Of a DNA stretch of 15,380 nt, positions 1-7,650 are shown piece by piece. This DNA is from an uncultured Candidatus Competibacteraceae bacterium. Lineage in GTDB: Bacteria > Pseudomonadota > Gammaproteobacteria > Competibacterales > Competibacteraceae. A program made the translations under genes and the position numbers. Location: NCBI GenBank assembly GCA_937960715.1, contig CALGOO010000324.1, forward strand, positions 1 through 15,380. The letters are read 5' to 3'. The first letter of the stretch is position 1. Each line of letters begins with the position of its first letter. The notes below the pieces were generated by a model. That model saw only the letters and a program-made list of their open reading frames with translations. It was not told where the DNA came from and made no database searches.

Positions 1-478
1 CGCCGACCAGGGTGAACGGCGGCAAATCCAGCTTGATCGACCGCGCCGCCGGCCCCTCGCCGATCAGGATGTCGATCTGGTAATCCTCCATCGCCGGATA
101 CAGCACTTCCTCGACGACCGGACTGAGCCGGTGGATCTCGTCGATGAACAGCACGTCGCGCGGTTCCAGGTTGGTCAGCAGCGCCGCGACATCGCCCGGC
201 CGCTCCAGCACCGGCCCCGAGGTTTGCCGCAGGTTGACGCCCATCTCGACCGCGATGATGTGCGCCAGGGTGGTTTTGCCCAGCCCCGGCGGGCCGAACA
301 GCAGCACATGATCAAGCGCCTCTTTCCGGGCGCGGGCGGCGTGAACGAAAATCTCCAGTTGTTCGCGCATGGCCTGCTGGCCGATGTATTCGGCCAGCCG
401 TCGAGGGCGCACCGCCCGGTCCAGCGTGGCGTCTTCGGCGCTGGCGGCGGGAGCAATCAGACGATCGGGCGCGTTCAT
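1..478 (-). CDS. ruvB: Holliday junction branch migration ATPase RuvB (N-terminal part, runs off window)
   Basis: RuvB is the hexameric AAA+ motor that, with RuvA, drives branch migration of Holliday junctions during recombinational repair. The frame begins with ATG at 478 and reads 159 residues to the window edge, a little under half of the roughly 340 residues usual for the family. The N-terminal stretch with RPRRLAEYIGQ is typical of RuvB. Walker A is GPPGLGKT at residues 62-69 and Walker B is FIDEIHRL at 111-118, followed by the conserved SPVVEEVLYPAMEDY segment. It lies 63 bp downstream of ruvA in the same direction, so it is most likely the last gene of the yebC-ruvC-ruvA-ruvB operon. 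The C-terminal winged-helix DNA-binding domain lies outside the window. The identification is secure. Confidence 0.97.
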   Translation of the reverse strand, partial: MNAPDRLIAPAASAEDATLDRAVRPRRLAEYIGQQAMREQLEIFVHAARARKEALDHVLLFGPPGLGKTTLAHIIAVEMGVNLRQTSGPVLERPGDVAALLTNLEPRDVLFIDEIHRLSPVVEEVLYPAMEDYQIDILIGEGPAARSIKLDLPPFTLVG

Positions 479-541
479 GCAAGTGGCAGCGTAATTTTAG
501 TGGTTTTCAATCAGTGTGCGGACGGAACCCTGAAGTTTCGC

Positions 542-1150
542 TTAACGCCGCACGCTGGCCTGCAACGCCAGCCGGATGATCGCTTCGCTGGTCAGACCGT
601 CGATGTCGAGCGACTGGACCATGCGCGCGGCTTCCGGTAGTTTGTAACCCAGCGCCACCAGGGCGCTGATGGCGTCGTCCACCGGATTGATGGCCGGCGC
701 GACCGCGCGGCCGCCTGGCAACACGACCGCCGTGGGGTCCAGGCCCAGCTCACCGATTCGGTCGCGCAGCTCGATGATCAGCCGCTCGGCGGTCTTCTTG
801 CCGATGCCGGGCAACCGGGTCAACGCGGCGGAATCTCCCTCGCGCACGCAGCGCCCGAACAGTTCCACGTTCATTCCCGACAGGATCAGCAGCGCCAGCC
901 GAGGGCCGATGCCGGTCACCCGGATCAGATTGCGAAACAGGCTCCGTTCCGCTGGGCTGGCGAAACCGTACAGGGTATGGGCGTCCTCGCGCACCGCCAG
1001 GTGGGTGAGCAGCGTCACCTCCGCGCCGATCTCCGGCAGAGTCTGGAACGTGGTCAGCGAGGCTTCCAGTTCGTAGCCGACGCCGTGGGCGTCGATCAGC
1101 AGATACGGCGGTTGCTTCCAGGCCAGCAAGCCGCGCAGGCGACCGATCAT
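542..1150 (-). CDS. ruvA: Holliday junction branch migration complex subunit RuvA
   Basis: RuvA forms the tetramer that binds the four-way junction and loads RuvB; it acts in the cytoplasm in homologous recombination. The 202-residue product has the usual family length. It starts MIGRLRG and has the OB-fold N-terminal domain (about 1-62), the two helix-hairpin-helix segments (VTGIGPRLA near 78-86 and LPGIGKKTAERL near 113-124), and a C-terminal domain (about 155-202) that contacts RuvB. I chose the ATG at 1150 because it begins the canonical MIGRLRG and overlaps the ruvC stop as ATGA. The frame stays open much further upstream, but that part is antisense to ruvC and yebC and is not coding. 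The overlap implies translational coupling to ruvC. Confidence 0.97.
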   Translation of the reverse strand: MIGRLRGLLAWKQPPYLLIDAHGVGYELEASLTTFQTLPEIGAEVTLLTHLAVREDAHTLYGFASPAERSLFRNLIRVTGIGPRLALLILSGMNVELFGRCVREGDSAALTRLPGIGKKTAERLIIELRDRIGELGLDPTAVVLPGGRAVAPAINPVDDAISALVALGYKLPEAARMVQSLDIDGLTSEAIIRLALQASVRR

Positions 1151-1677
1151 CGCCGTCTCCCGGCCAGCACGGCGGCCGCGCCAAGGCGTTGCAGGGTTTG
1201 GCGGGTATGGCCGTGGCAGATGGCCACCGCCAGCGCGTCGGCCGCGTCGGCCTGAGGAAGAGTCGGCAGGTTCAGCAACAGGGCCACCATGCGCTGCACT
1301 TGAGACTTGTCCGCCGCCCCGCCGCCGACCACCGCCTGCTTGATGGCGCGCGGCGCGTATTCGCTGACCGGCAGCCCCGCCATGACCACCGCGCACAGCG
1401 CCGCGCCGCGGGCCTGGCCCAGCTTGAGCGCCGAATCCGGGTTGCGGTGCATGAACACCTGCTCGGCCGCCGCTTCGGCCGGCTGGTAGGTTTGAATCAC
1501 GGCGGTGATGCCTTCGAAAATGGTTTTCAGCCGTTCCGGCAGCGGTCGGCCGCTGTCGGTCTGGATACAACCGCTGGCGACGTAACGGCCGCGTGGTCCA
1601 TCCATGTCCAGGATGCCGTAGCCGGTCACGCGCGAGCCGGGATCGATGCCGAGCAATCGAATCGTCGCCACGCTCAA
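1147..1677 (-). CDS. ruvC: Crossover junction endodeoxyribonuclease RuvC
   Basis: RuvC is the RNase H-fold resolvase that nicks Holliday junctions symmetrically with metal ions. The product is 176 residues, close to the 173 of E. coli. The four acidic catalytic residues are recognisable: D12 in GIDPGS, E72 in AAEQVFM, and D144 and D147 in QADAADALA. No ATG is available at the 5' end. The best start is TTG at 1677, which overlaps the yebC stop as TTGA. A GTG at 1671 is an alternative that would remove two residues. There is no strong Shine-Dalgarno sequence, so translation probably depends on coupling to yebC. The stop overlaps the ruvA start by 4 nt. Confidence 0.96.
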   Translation of the reverse strand: MSVATIRLLGIDPGSRVTGYGILDMDGPRGRYVASGCIQTDSGRPLPERLKTIFEGITAVIQTYQPAEAAAEQVFMHRNPDSALKLGQARGAALCAVVMAGLPVSEYAPRAIKQAVVGGGAADKSQVQRMVALLLNLPTLPQADAADALAVAICHGHTRQTLQRLGAAAVLAGRRR

Positions 1678-2417
1678 AGTTTCGCCAGGATGGCGTCGGG
1701 GATGTCGGCGTTGGAGTAGACGTTCTGGGTATCGTCCAAATCCTCCAGCAGATCCAGCAGCTTGACCATTCTCTGGGCATCCTCGAAATTCAGGGTGACC
1801 GAGGAGGCGGCGCGTTGGGTCACTTCGGCTTCCTCCGGGGTCAAGCCCGCGGCGATCATCGCTTCCTTGACGCCTGGGAACGACGAGGGGTCGGTGAGCA
1901 CGTCCACCGATCCGTCGTCGTTGCTCACTACATCATCGGCGCCGGCTTCGATGGCGACTTCCATGATGCGATCCTCGTCGCGGCCGGCCGGATAGCTCAA
2001 CACGCCCCGCTCGGTGAACTGGAACGCCACCGAGCCACTGGCGCCGAGATTGCCGCCGCATTTGGTAAACGCATGGCGGACTTCCGCCACCGTGCGGTTG
2101 CGGTTGTCGGTCATGGTGTCCACCATCACCGCCACGCCGCTGGGACCATAACCCTCGTAGCGGATTTCCTCGTATTCCACCCCGTCCAGCGTGCCGGCGC
2201 CGCGCTTGATGGCCCGGTCGATGGTGTCTCGGGGCATGTTGGCGGTCAATGCCTTGTCCATGACCAGCCGCAGCCGGGGATTGGCGCCGGGATCACCGCC
2301 GCCCATGCGGGCCGCCACCGTGATTTCCCGGATCAGTCGGGTGAACAATTTACCGCGTTTGGCGTCCTGGGCGTTCTTTCGGTGTTGAATGTTCGCCCAT
2401 TTGCTATGTCCAGCCAT
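1674..2417 (-). CDS. yebC: YebC/PmpR family protein (TACO1-like translational or transcriptional regulator)
   Basis: The 247-residue product begins MAGHSKWANIQHRKNAQDAK, the hallmark of the YebC/PmpR/TACO1 family, and has the usual family length. Members have been described as DNA-binding regulators and, for YebC and TACO1, as factors that help ribosomes through proline-rich stretches; which role applies here cannot be read from the sequence. It is the first gene of the yebC-ruvC-ruvA-ruvB cluster, an order common in gammaproteobacteria, and its TGA overlaps the ruvC TTG start. A GAGG about 7 nt upstream of the ATG serves as ribosome binding site. The operon promoter should lie in the 59 bp before it or farther upstream, but I see no convincing -35/-10 pair. 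Confidence 0.95.
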   Translation of the reverse strand: MAGHSKWANIQHRKNAQDAKRGKLFTRLIREITVAARMGGGDPGANPRLRLVMDKALTANMPRDTIDRAIKRGAGTLDGVEYEEIRYEGYGPSGVAVMVDTMTDNRNRTVAEVRHAFTKCGGNLGASGSVAFQFTERGVLSYPAGRDEDRIMEVAIEAGADDVVSNDDGSVDVLTDPSSFPGVKEAMIAAGLTPEEAEVTQRAASSVTLNFEDAQRMVKLLDLLEDLDDTQNVYSNADIPDAILAKL

Positions 2418-2476
2418 GCGAAGCCTCGTGCCTGAATGAATACCGCGCGGATAGGGAAAAACGTTCGGTCTAGCAT

Positions 2477-3121
2477 CTAGCCATCCCGTCGCGGATGGCG
2501 AAACCGGCCGGTGGCGAAGAACGCGCAGGCTTGGGAGACCGCGGTCGGATCCACCAGCATCTGCATGTGGGAAACCGGCAGGCAGATGTGGTCGGTCATG
2601 CCTGGCAACTGGGTTTCGACCACGGCGATCATGCCGTCCGCCGGAGCTGGCATGCCGGGAAACAGCAATCCCAATCCCAGGTTGAGGGTGCCGGCGATCG
2701 AACCCAGTTGATGGGAATTGACCCAGGCCGGAGCATCGCCCAGCAGGCCGGCTTCCAGTCCCTGGCCGACAAAATAGCCCAGTCCCATGTTGTGCATGAC
2801 CCGAGCGCCGTAGCTGCCCTGATGCGGCGTTCCCAGCGTCACTACCCGACCTGGCCGCTGCTTGGGGTATCGGTGGAACAGATGACGCACCACCAGCCCG
2901 CCCATGCTATGGGCCAGGAAATGCACGACCGGCGTATCCACGTGCTCCAGCGCCGCGTGCAAATCCTCGGCGTTTTCCGCGGGGGTGCGGGTCATGGAGG
3001 GGTAGGAGTAATTCACCGTATGGTAGCCGGCCCCCTCCAACCAGTATTCAAGCAGTTGCATCCACAGTCCATGCACGTACAAACCATGCACCAGCACCAC
3101 CGTTTCCCGCTGGGCCGTCAT
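2477..3121 (-). CDS. Alpha/beta-hydrolase, lipase-like (PGAP1/triacylglycerol lipase type)
   Basis: This 214-residue protein has the features of a compact serine hydrolase: a beta-strand followed by VHGLYVHG (residues 11-18, oxyanion-hole region), the nucleophile elbow AHSMGG with Ser72, a TLGTPHQGS segment (95-103) typical of lipases and PGAP1-like esterases, a probable acidic residue D162 in ADGMIAV, and a probable catalytic His185 in VSHMQML. I see no signal peptide, so it is probably cytoplasmic. The ATG at 3121 is preceded by AGGAGA at 3131-3136 with a 9-nt spacer. It lies 123 bp downstream of the acyl-CoA synthetase in the same direction; a role in lipid or ester turnover with that enzyme is plausible but unproven. 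The substrate cannot be assigned. Confidence 0.88.
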   Translation of the reverse strand: MTAQRETVVLVHGLYVHGLWMQLLEYWLEGAGYHTVNYSYPSMTRTPAENAEDLHAALEHVDTPVVHFLAHSMGGLVVRHLFHRYPKQRPGRVVTLGTPHQGSYGARVMHNMGLGYFVGQGLEAGLLGDAPAWVNSHQLGSIAGTLNLGLGLLFPGMPAPADGMIAVVETQLPGMTDHICLPVSHMQMLVDPTAVSQACAFFATGRFRHPRRDG

Positions 3122-3130
3122 ATGCTCTGT

Positions 3131-3136
3131 TCTCCT
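3131..3136 (-). promoter_or_regulatory. Ribosome binding site of the alpha/beta-hydrolase
   Basis: AGGAGA on the minus strand, 9 nt before the ATG at 3121, supports that start. Confidence 0.7.
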
Positions 3137-3244
3137 CGGTTAGTTTGCGACGCTGGATTTTAGCCAAATTCACCGTCGCCCGGGCAGATTCCGCCAAAAT
3201 CCTGGGCGAGGAGTGGCGCCAGCCGTACGCCGCCCTCCGCCGGT

Positions 3245-4819
3245 CTAGCCGCCGCGGGCTTCGTCGAACAGCGTGATGACGGCGTGACGGTTCAGTTTTC
3301 CCGCGCCGGTGAGAGGCAATTCGGCGACCGGTCGGATGTGCTTGGGAACCTTGTAATCGGCCAGATAGTCCCGGCAAAAGGCCTTGAGTTCGTCTTCCCC
3401 GGCGCTCCGGCCGGCATGAAAAACCACCAGCGCGACCGGCGCCTGTCCCCATTTGGGATCGGGAACACCGGCGCAAATCGCCCCGGCGACGGCGGGATGC
3501 TTCATCAAGGCTTGTTCGATCTCCTCCGGGGAGATGTTTTCTCCACCGGAGATGAACATGTTGTCGGCCCGCCCCTTGATGAAAACCAGGCCGTCCTGGT
3601 CTTGCATGGCCAAGTCTCCCGTATAAATCCAGCCGTCCCGGTCGATGATTTTTTCGGTCCGCGCCGGATCGTCGAGGTAGCCGTCGAAATTATGCGGGCT
3701 GCGCAGGCATAGAACGCCGGTTGCGCCGGGCTTGACTTCGCGTCCGGATTCCCGGTCGACGATCTTGGCGTCGCAATGGAACATGGAGGTACCGATGCTG
3801 GCCGAATGGGTCAGCAACTCCTCCAAGGAGTCGGAGCGGGCGATATAGGCGAAATTGGAGGGGCCGGCCTCCGTCATCCCGTAGCTCTGGCTGATGGGAA
3901 TGCCTTTGTCCAGGAAGGTTTTCATCACCGCCTTCGAGCAGGGAGCGGCGGCTGTGGTGATCGCTTTCAATCTGGAGAAATCGGTTTCCCCGAATTTTGG
4001 ATGAGCGATCAGGAATTGCAGCATGGCTTCCACCGCGCCAAAGTTCTCGACCCGCCCTGCGTGGATCAGTTCGAGAATCAGGCCGGGATTGAATTCGCGC
4101 AGCAGGACGCTGGTGATGCCCGCATGGAACAGCGGGGTGAAGGTGTTCCAGCCACCGATGTGAAAGAACGGGAAGGTGATGAGGACGTTTTGGTAGGACC
4201 CCGCGAGGCCGGTGGCGAGAATATCCACCGAATTCCACACCATTTGCCGATAAGAGACGATGCAGATTTTCGGCACGGCGGTCGTGCCGCCGGTGTGGAC
4301 GTACAGGCAGCGATCGTTCAACGTCAGCGGAATGTTGATCTCCCTGGGATCGGTCTTCAGGATGACCGTTTCAAAGATTTTTTGGTCGTCGTCGATGTTG
4401 ATCGCCGATTGAACCGAGGGAGGAGCCGATAACGACGAGACCAATTCGGCGAATGCGTTTTCGTAAAAAAGGACGCGGGGCTGGAGACGAGCCATCAGGT
4501 CGTCCAGTTCCGGTTTTTTCAGGCGCTGACTCAACGGGGCCAAGATAATCCCCAGTTTGCCGCAGGCCAGATAAATGTCGATGGGTTCGATCCGATTGCG
4601 GCAGATCAGCGCGATGACATCGCCCTTGCGCAGGCCCAGCGCGTCGGTCAGATAGGTTCCCACCCGGCAAGCCCGGTCGTTCATTTCCTGAAAGGTGTAA
4701 GCCTCTTGGGTGAATGAGTCGTAAAGGGCGGCTCGATGGGGCGTCAAGGCAGCGCGGCGCCCCGCCCAATCGCCAACCCAGTTCATGGGCAGATCGTCGT
4801 AGTTTTGAATGAAATTCAT
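3245..4819 (-). CDS. Acyl-CoA synthetase / AMP-dependent ligase (ANL superfamily)
   Basis: The 524-residue protein is a full-length member of the adenylate-forming acyl-CoA ligase family: it activates a carboxylic acid with ATP to acyl-AMP and transfers it to CoA. Motifs in order are the phosphate loop YVHTGGTTAVPK (173-184), QSYGMTEAGP (311-320), YTGDLA (399-404), the hinge KGRADNMFISGGEN (415-428), and the C-terminal lysine K508 in PLTGAGKLNR. The phosphate loop reads GGTTA where SGTTG is commonest. The acid chain length or class cannot be told from the sequence. The ATG at 4819 has a GGAGGAGACTCC purine-rich leader. It starts 36 bp after the mepA-like stop and is co-oriented, so the two may be co-transcribed. 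Confidence 0.92.
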   Translation of the reverse strand: MNFIQNYDDLPMNWVGDWAGRRAALTPHRAALYDSFTQEAYTFQEMNDRACRVGTYLTDALGLRKGDVIALICRNRIEPIDIYLACGKLGIILAPLSQRLKKPELDDLMARLQPRVLFYENAFAELVSSLSAPPSVQSAINIDDDQKIFETVILKTDPREINIPLTLNDRCLYVHTGGTTAVPKICIVSYRQMVWNSVDILATGLAGSYQNVLITFPFFHIGGWNTFTPLFHAGITSVLLREFNPGLILELIHAGRVENFGAVEAMLQFLIAHPKFGETDFSRLKAITTAAAPCSKAVMKTFLDKGIPISQSYGMTEAGPSNFAYIARSDSLEELLTHSASIGTSMFHCDAKIVDRESGREVKPGATGVLCLRSPHNFDGYLDDPARTEKIIDRDGWIYTGDLAMQDQDGLVFIKGRADNMFISGGENISPEEIEQALMKHPAVAGAICAGVPDPKWGQAPVALVVFHAGRSAGEDELKAFCRDYLADYKVPKHIRPVAELPLTGAGKLNRHAVITLFDEARGG

Positions 4820-4855
4820 TGGAGTCTCCTCCGATCAAGTAGGGGAAAACACGGA

Positions 4856-5725
4856 TCAGGGACGTTCCGTGCGCCACGCCGTTGGACCGTGGAGCACTGC
4901 GTTGCAGGCTGCCGGCAGTCGATCCGCCGAGGGGGGTTCGGGTTTCCGGTAGGGCCTGGGCGACAACGCCGCCTGCACGATGTCCCGGACCCAATGGTTC
5001 AAGTCGGTGTCGCAGCCGTCGCCGGGTGGAAACGGCTTCTGTGGCTTGCACTGCTCGTCCCCCGGTGGGCAGGCCAGTCGGACGTGGAAATGGGCGTCGT
5101 GGCCCCACCAGGGGCGCACCCTTTCCAGCCAGCTCCGCTCGGTTTCGCTGTTGCACAGCGCCTGCTTGATGATCGGATTGACGAAAATCCGTTCCACCTC
5201 CGGCGCCAGCGCCGCCTGCTTGAGCGCGTCCCGGTAACGCGGCGACCAGCGGGAATCATTCAACATGCCCTCGGTGGGTCGAATCATCGAGGGCATGTCG
5301 ATGCGCTCGACGTCGGCCCGCGACAACAGCCGGTCGCGCGGCTGTTGCAGGAACCAGACATCCACGTCCAACCCGCTTTGGTGGCTGCGGTGGCCGTTCG
5401 GCATCGGCCCGCCGCGCGGCTGTCCCAGATCGCCGATCAGCAACCGCCCGCCGTTGGCCGCCGTTCGCCGGCCCAGTCGCTCCACGAACGTGATCAGGAT
5501 CGGATGCCCGTAATAACGGTTGCGGCTGGGGCGCATGACCTGATAACCCTCGCCGGCCAGTGGCAGCGCCACCGCGCCGGCGATGCAGCCGGCGGCGTAG
5601 GAGCCGATCACTTGCGGCGGCCCGGCCAGCGGATACCCGACCGTGCTCCAACCATTGTCGGCCCAAGCCGGCATGACGCTGACCCAGAACAGCAGGAATA
5701 ACAAAATCGGGAGTCGAACAGTCAT
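4856..5725 (-). CDS. mepA: Penicillin-insensitive murein DD-endopeptidase, MepA family (peptidase M74)
   Basis: MepA cleaves D-alanyl-meso-diaminopimelyl cross-links in peptidoglycan in the periplasm and does not depend on an active-site serine. The 289-residue product starts with a signal peptide (hydrophobic core at about 5-19, likely cleavage after AWA at residue 22). The zinc-binding residues sit in HRSHQSGLDVD (residues 112-122, with H115 and D122 prominent) and WGHDAHFHVRL (207-217). The RPSRNRYYGHP segment (65-74) and the C-terminal cysteines also match the family. Its ATG at 5725 is divergent from the alcohol dehydrogenase, leaving 143 bp (5726-5868) that must carry promoters for both genes; I see no clear consensus boxes there. 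Length is close to the usual 270-290 residues. Confidence 0.94.
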   Translation of the reverse strand: MTVRLPILLFLLFWVSVMPAWADNGWSTVGYPLAGPPQVIGSYAAGCIAGAVALPLAGEGYQVMRPSRNRYYGHPILITFVERLGRRTAANGGRLLIGDLGQPRGGPMPNGHRSHQSGLDVDVWFLQQPRDRLLSRADVERIDMPSMIRPTEGMLNDSRWSPRYRDALKQAALAPEVERIFVNPIIKQALCNSETERSWLERVRPWWGHDAHFHVRLACPPGDEQCKPQKPFPPGDGCDTDLNHWVRDIVQAALSPRPYRKPEPPSADRLPAACNAVLHGPTAWRTERP

Positions 5726-5853
5726 GGCATTTCCACCCCTGCGCGGTTGATGAGCACAAAGCTTAGCGAAGGAGCCGGCTTTTGGGCAGTGCCGACCCGT
5801 TCGGGCAAGCCGGGGCGCGTGCGCGTGGCTATGCTGAAATCACTGGTACGTTT

Positions 5854-5859
5854 GGAGAG
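5854..5859 (+). promoter_or_regulatory. Ribosome binding site fixing the ADH-SCP2 start
   Basis: GGAGAG lies 9 nt before the ATG at 5869. It supports this start over the TTG at 5782, which would add 29 residues unlike any Fe-ADH N-terminus. Confidence 0.7.
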
Positions 5860-5868
5860 AATCCGCCC

Positions 5869-7632
5869 ATGTTGCCCGACTATTTCGAATTTTCCCTGCC
5901 GACCCGCGTGATTTACGGGATCGGCGTCATCGACCAGTTGAACGACGCCGTGGCGTGTTATGGCGCCCGACGAGCGTTGTTGGTCACCGATGCCATTCTG
6001 ATTCAGGCCGGCTTGGCGGAGCGGGTCAAGGCGGGTTTCCGTAACACCGCCATCGACATCGTGGCGACGTTCGACCAGGTGCCGCCCAATTCCACGATCA
6101 AAACCGTCGAGAACTGCGCGGCGCTGGGCCGCGAACATGGCTGCGATCTGATCGTCGGTTTGGGCGGCGGCAGCGTGCTGGATACCGCCAAGGTCGCCAA
6201 CCTCCTGCTGGTCAGGGGTGGACGAGTACAGGAACACATGGGCGCGTATCTGCTCGGTCAAACCCGCCTGCTGCCGCTGCTCCTGATTCCGACCACCGCC
6301 GGCACCGGGTCGGAAGTGACCAAGGTGGCGGTGATCGCCGACCCCGACCACGACGTGAAACTGCCGTTCGCCGAAAACCAGTTCCTGCCCGATCTGGCGA
6401 TTCTCGATCCCGAACTGACCCGCACCATGCCGCCGAAATTGACCGCCATGACCGGCATGGACGCGCTGACCCACGCCATCGAAGCCTATGTGGACAAGGA
6501 GTGGTCGCCGGCGGCCGATGGGCTGGCGCTGCAAGCCATCCGCTTGATTCGCGACCATTTGCTGCTGGCCTGCGCCCAGCCGGAAAATCTGTCGGCGCGC
6601 GGGGCGATGCTGGTGGCCAGTTGCCTGGCGGGCATTGCCTTCTCGCACTCGATGGTGGGGATGACGCACGGCATCTCCCACGCCCTGGGCGGGGTCTACC
6701 ACATCCCGCATGGACTGGCGAACGCGCTGGTCTTGCCGGAAGTGATGGCATACAACCTGGAATCGCGGCTGGACCGTTACGCCGACATCGCCGAGGCGCT
6801 GGGGGTGGTGTTCCCGCGTCCCGGCGCGGCGATTGGGAACTGGTTGCGTTACAGCGGACTTGGATTCGCCGCGCCGCTGGCCAGGCTGTTGACTGGACTG
6901 GACCGCTGGTTCCGGCGCAAGGCGGCGAAAGCGGGCATTACCTACATCCGCACCCTGAACCGGCAACTGGCGCACCTGACCGGAATGCCGCTGAACCTGC
7001 GCGACGCGGGCGTCAAGGACGGGCTGGCGAAGCTGGAGCAGGTGGCCGATACCGCGATGACCGACGGCTCGATGTTGTACAACCCACGCGAGCCGGAACG
7101 GGAGGCGGTGGTCCGCATCGTCCGCGCCCTGTACGAGACCACCGTGACGCCGCTGCCGGTAACGCCAACGGATTTGCGGCCAGCGGGGGAAACGGCGGAA
7201 GCGAGGGAGCTGCGTAATGTTTTCCCGGACGCCGATACGCTTTATCGAGTGCTGGGCGGCTTTTTCGAGCGGCTGAAAACCGACCCGCAAATCGGCGGAC
7301 CATTGAAAGCTTCCGGGCTGTGCGTTCAGTTCGCCTTCGATCCACCGGCGGCCACGATGACCATCGACGCGCGGGGCGACGAAGTGAAGATTTACCGGGG
7401 CGCGGAATTCAGCGGTCAGCCGGAAGTGACCATGCGCATGAGCGCCGATTTCGCCCATGCGTTCTGGCACGGCCAGGTCAATCTGGTGTCGGCCCTGACC
7501 CGCCGGCAGGTGGTCGCCAAGGGCAACGTGCCCAAGACGTTGAAATTGCTCCCGATCCTGAAGCCCGCCTATGCCTTGTATCCGCAATATCTGGCCGAGG
7601 CTGGAATGGCGGATAAAATCATAAGCTCATGA
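5869..7632 (+). CDS. Iron-containing alcohol dehydrogenase fused to a C-terminal SCP2-like domain
   Basis: The 587-residue product is longer than the roughly 380-400 residues of a normal group III alcohol dehydrogenase. Residues 1 to about 425 are the Fe-ADH part: GGGS at 99-102 and PTTAGTGSEVT at 141-151 bind the nicotinamide cofactor, and the metal ligands are D198 and H202 (GMDALTHAIE), H267 (MTHGISHALGG) and H281 (IPHGLANAL). The stretch between about 320 and 378 appears longer than usual and is rich in aromatic and basic residues. Residues about 453-570 look like an SCP2 sterol/lipid-carrier fold (LGGFFERLKTDPQIGG, then a strand-rich part ending in KGNVPKTLKLLPIL). The enzyme probably interconverts an alcohol and an aldehyde; a hydrophobic or lipid-derived substrate presented by the SCP2 domain is inference. 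The gene is monocistronic and convergent with the TSUP gene, 18 bp apart. Confidence 0.9.
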   Translation: MLPDYFEFSLPTRVIYGIGVIDQLNDAVACYGARRALLVTDAILIQAGLAERVKAGFRNTAIDIVATFDQVPPNSTIKTVENCAALGREHGCDLIVGLGGGSVLDTAKVANLLLVRGGRVQEHMGAYLLGQTRLLPLLLIPTTAGTGSEVTKVAVIADPDHDVKLPFAENQFLPDLAILDPELTRTMPPKLTAMTGMDALTHAIEAYVDKEWSPAADGLALQAIRLIRDHLLLACAQPENLSARGAMLVASCLAGIAFSHSMVGMTHGISHALGGVYHIPHGLANALVLPEVMAYNLESRLDRYADIAEALGVVFPRPGAAIGNWLRYSGLGFAAPLARLLTGLDRWFRRKAAKAGITYIRTLNRQLAHLTGMPLNLRDAGVKDGLAKLEQVADTAMTDGSMLYNPREPEREAVVRIVRALYETTVTPLPVTPTDLRPAGETAEARELRNVFPDADTLYRVLGGFFERLKTDPQIGGPLKASGLCVQFAFDPPAATMTIDARGDEVKIYRGAEFSGQPEVTMRMSADFAHAFWHGQVNLVSALTRRQVVAKGNVPKTLKLLPILKPAYALYPQYLAEAGMADKIISS

Positions 7633-7650
7633 TTTTAATAGCCAAGCCCT

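Noticed and set aside
1151..1780. Long in-frame extension upstream of ruvA on the minus strand
   Set aside because: It lies in an alternative frame of ruvC and the end of yebC; the canonical MIGRLRG start at 1150 explains ruvA.
2480..2499. Perfect 7-bp stem (GCCATCC/GGATGGC) at the end of the hydrolase gene considered as a terminator
   Set aside because: It lies at the last codons and no T-run follows directly; the nearest run is about 20 bases away. A weak termination role is not excluded.
3155..3202. Inverted repeat GGATTTT/AAAATCC between the hydrolase and the acyl-CoA synthetase
   Set aside because: The 7-bp arms are 34 bases apart and could be chance; no regulator site is recognised.
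5726..5868. TATGCT at 5830-5835 as a -10 box for the alcohol dehydrogenase
   Set aside because: No acceptable -35 hexamer lies at the right distance.
5722..7587. 621-codon minus-strand open frame opposite the alcohol dehydrogenase
   Set aside because: It is rich in R, Q, G and H with no recognisable domain, as expected for the antisense of a GC-rich gene; the plus strand encodes a complete Fe-ADH.
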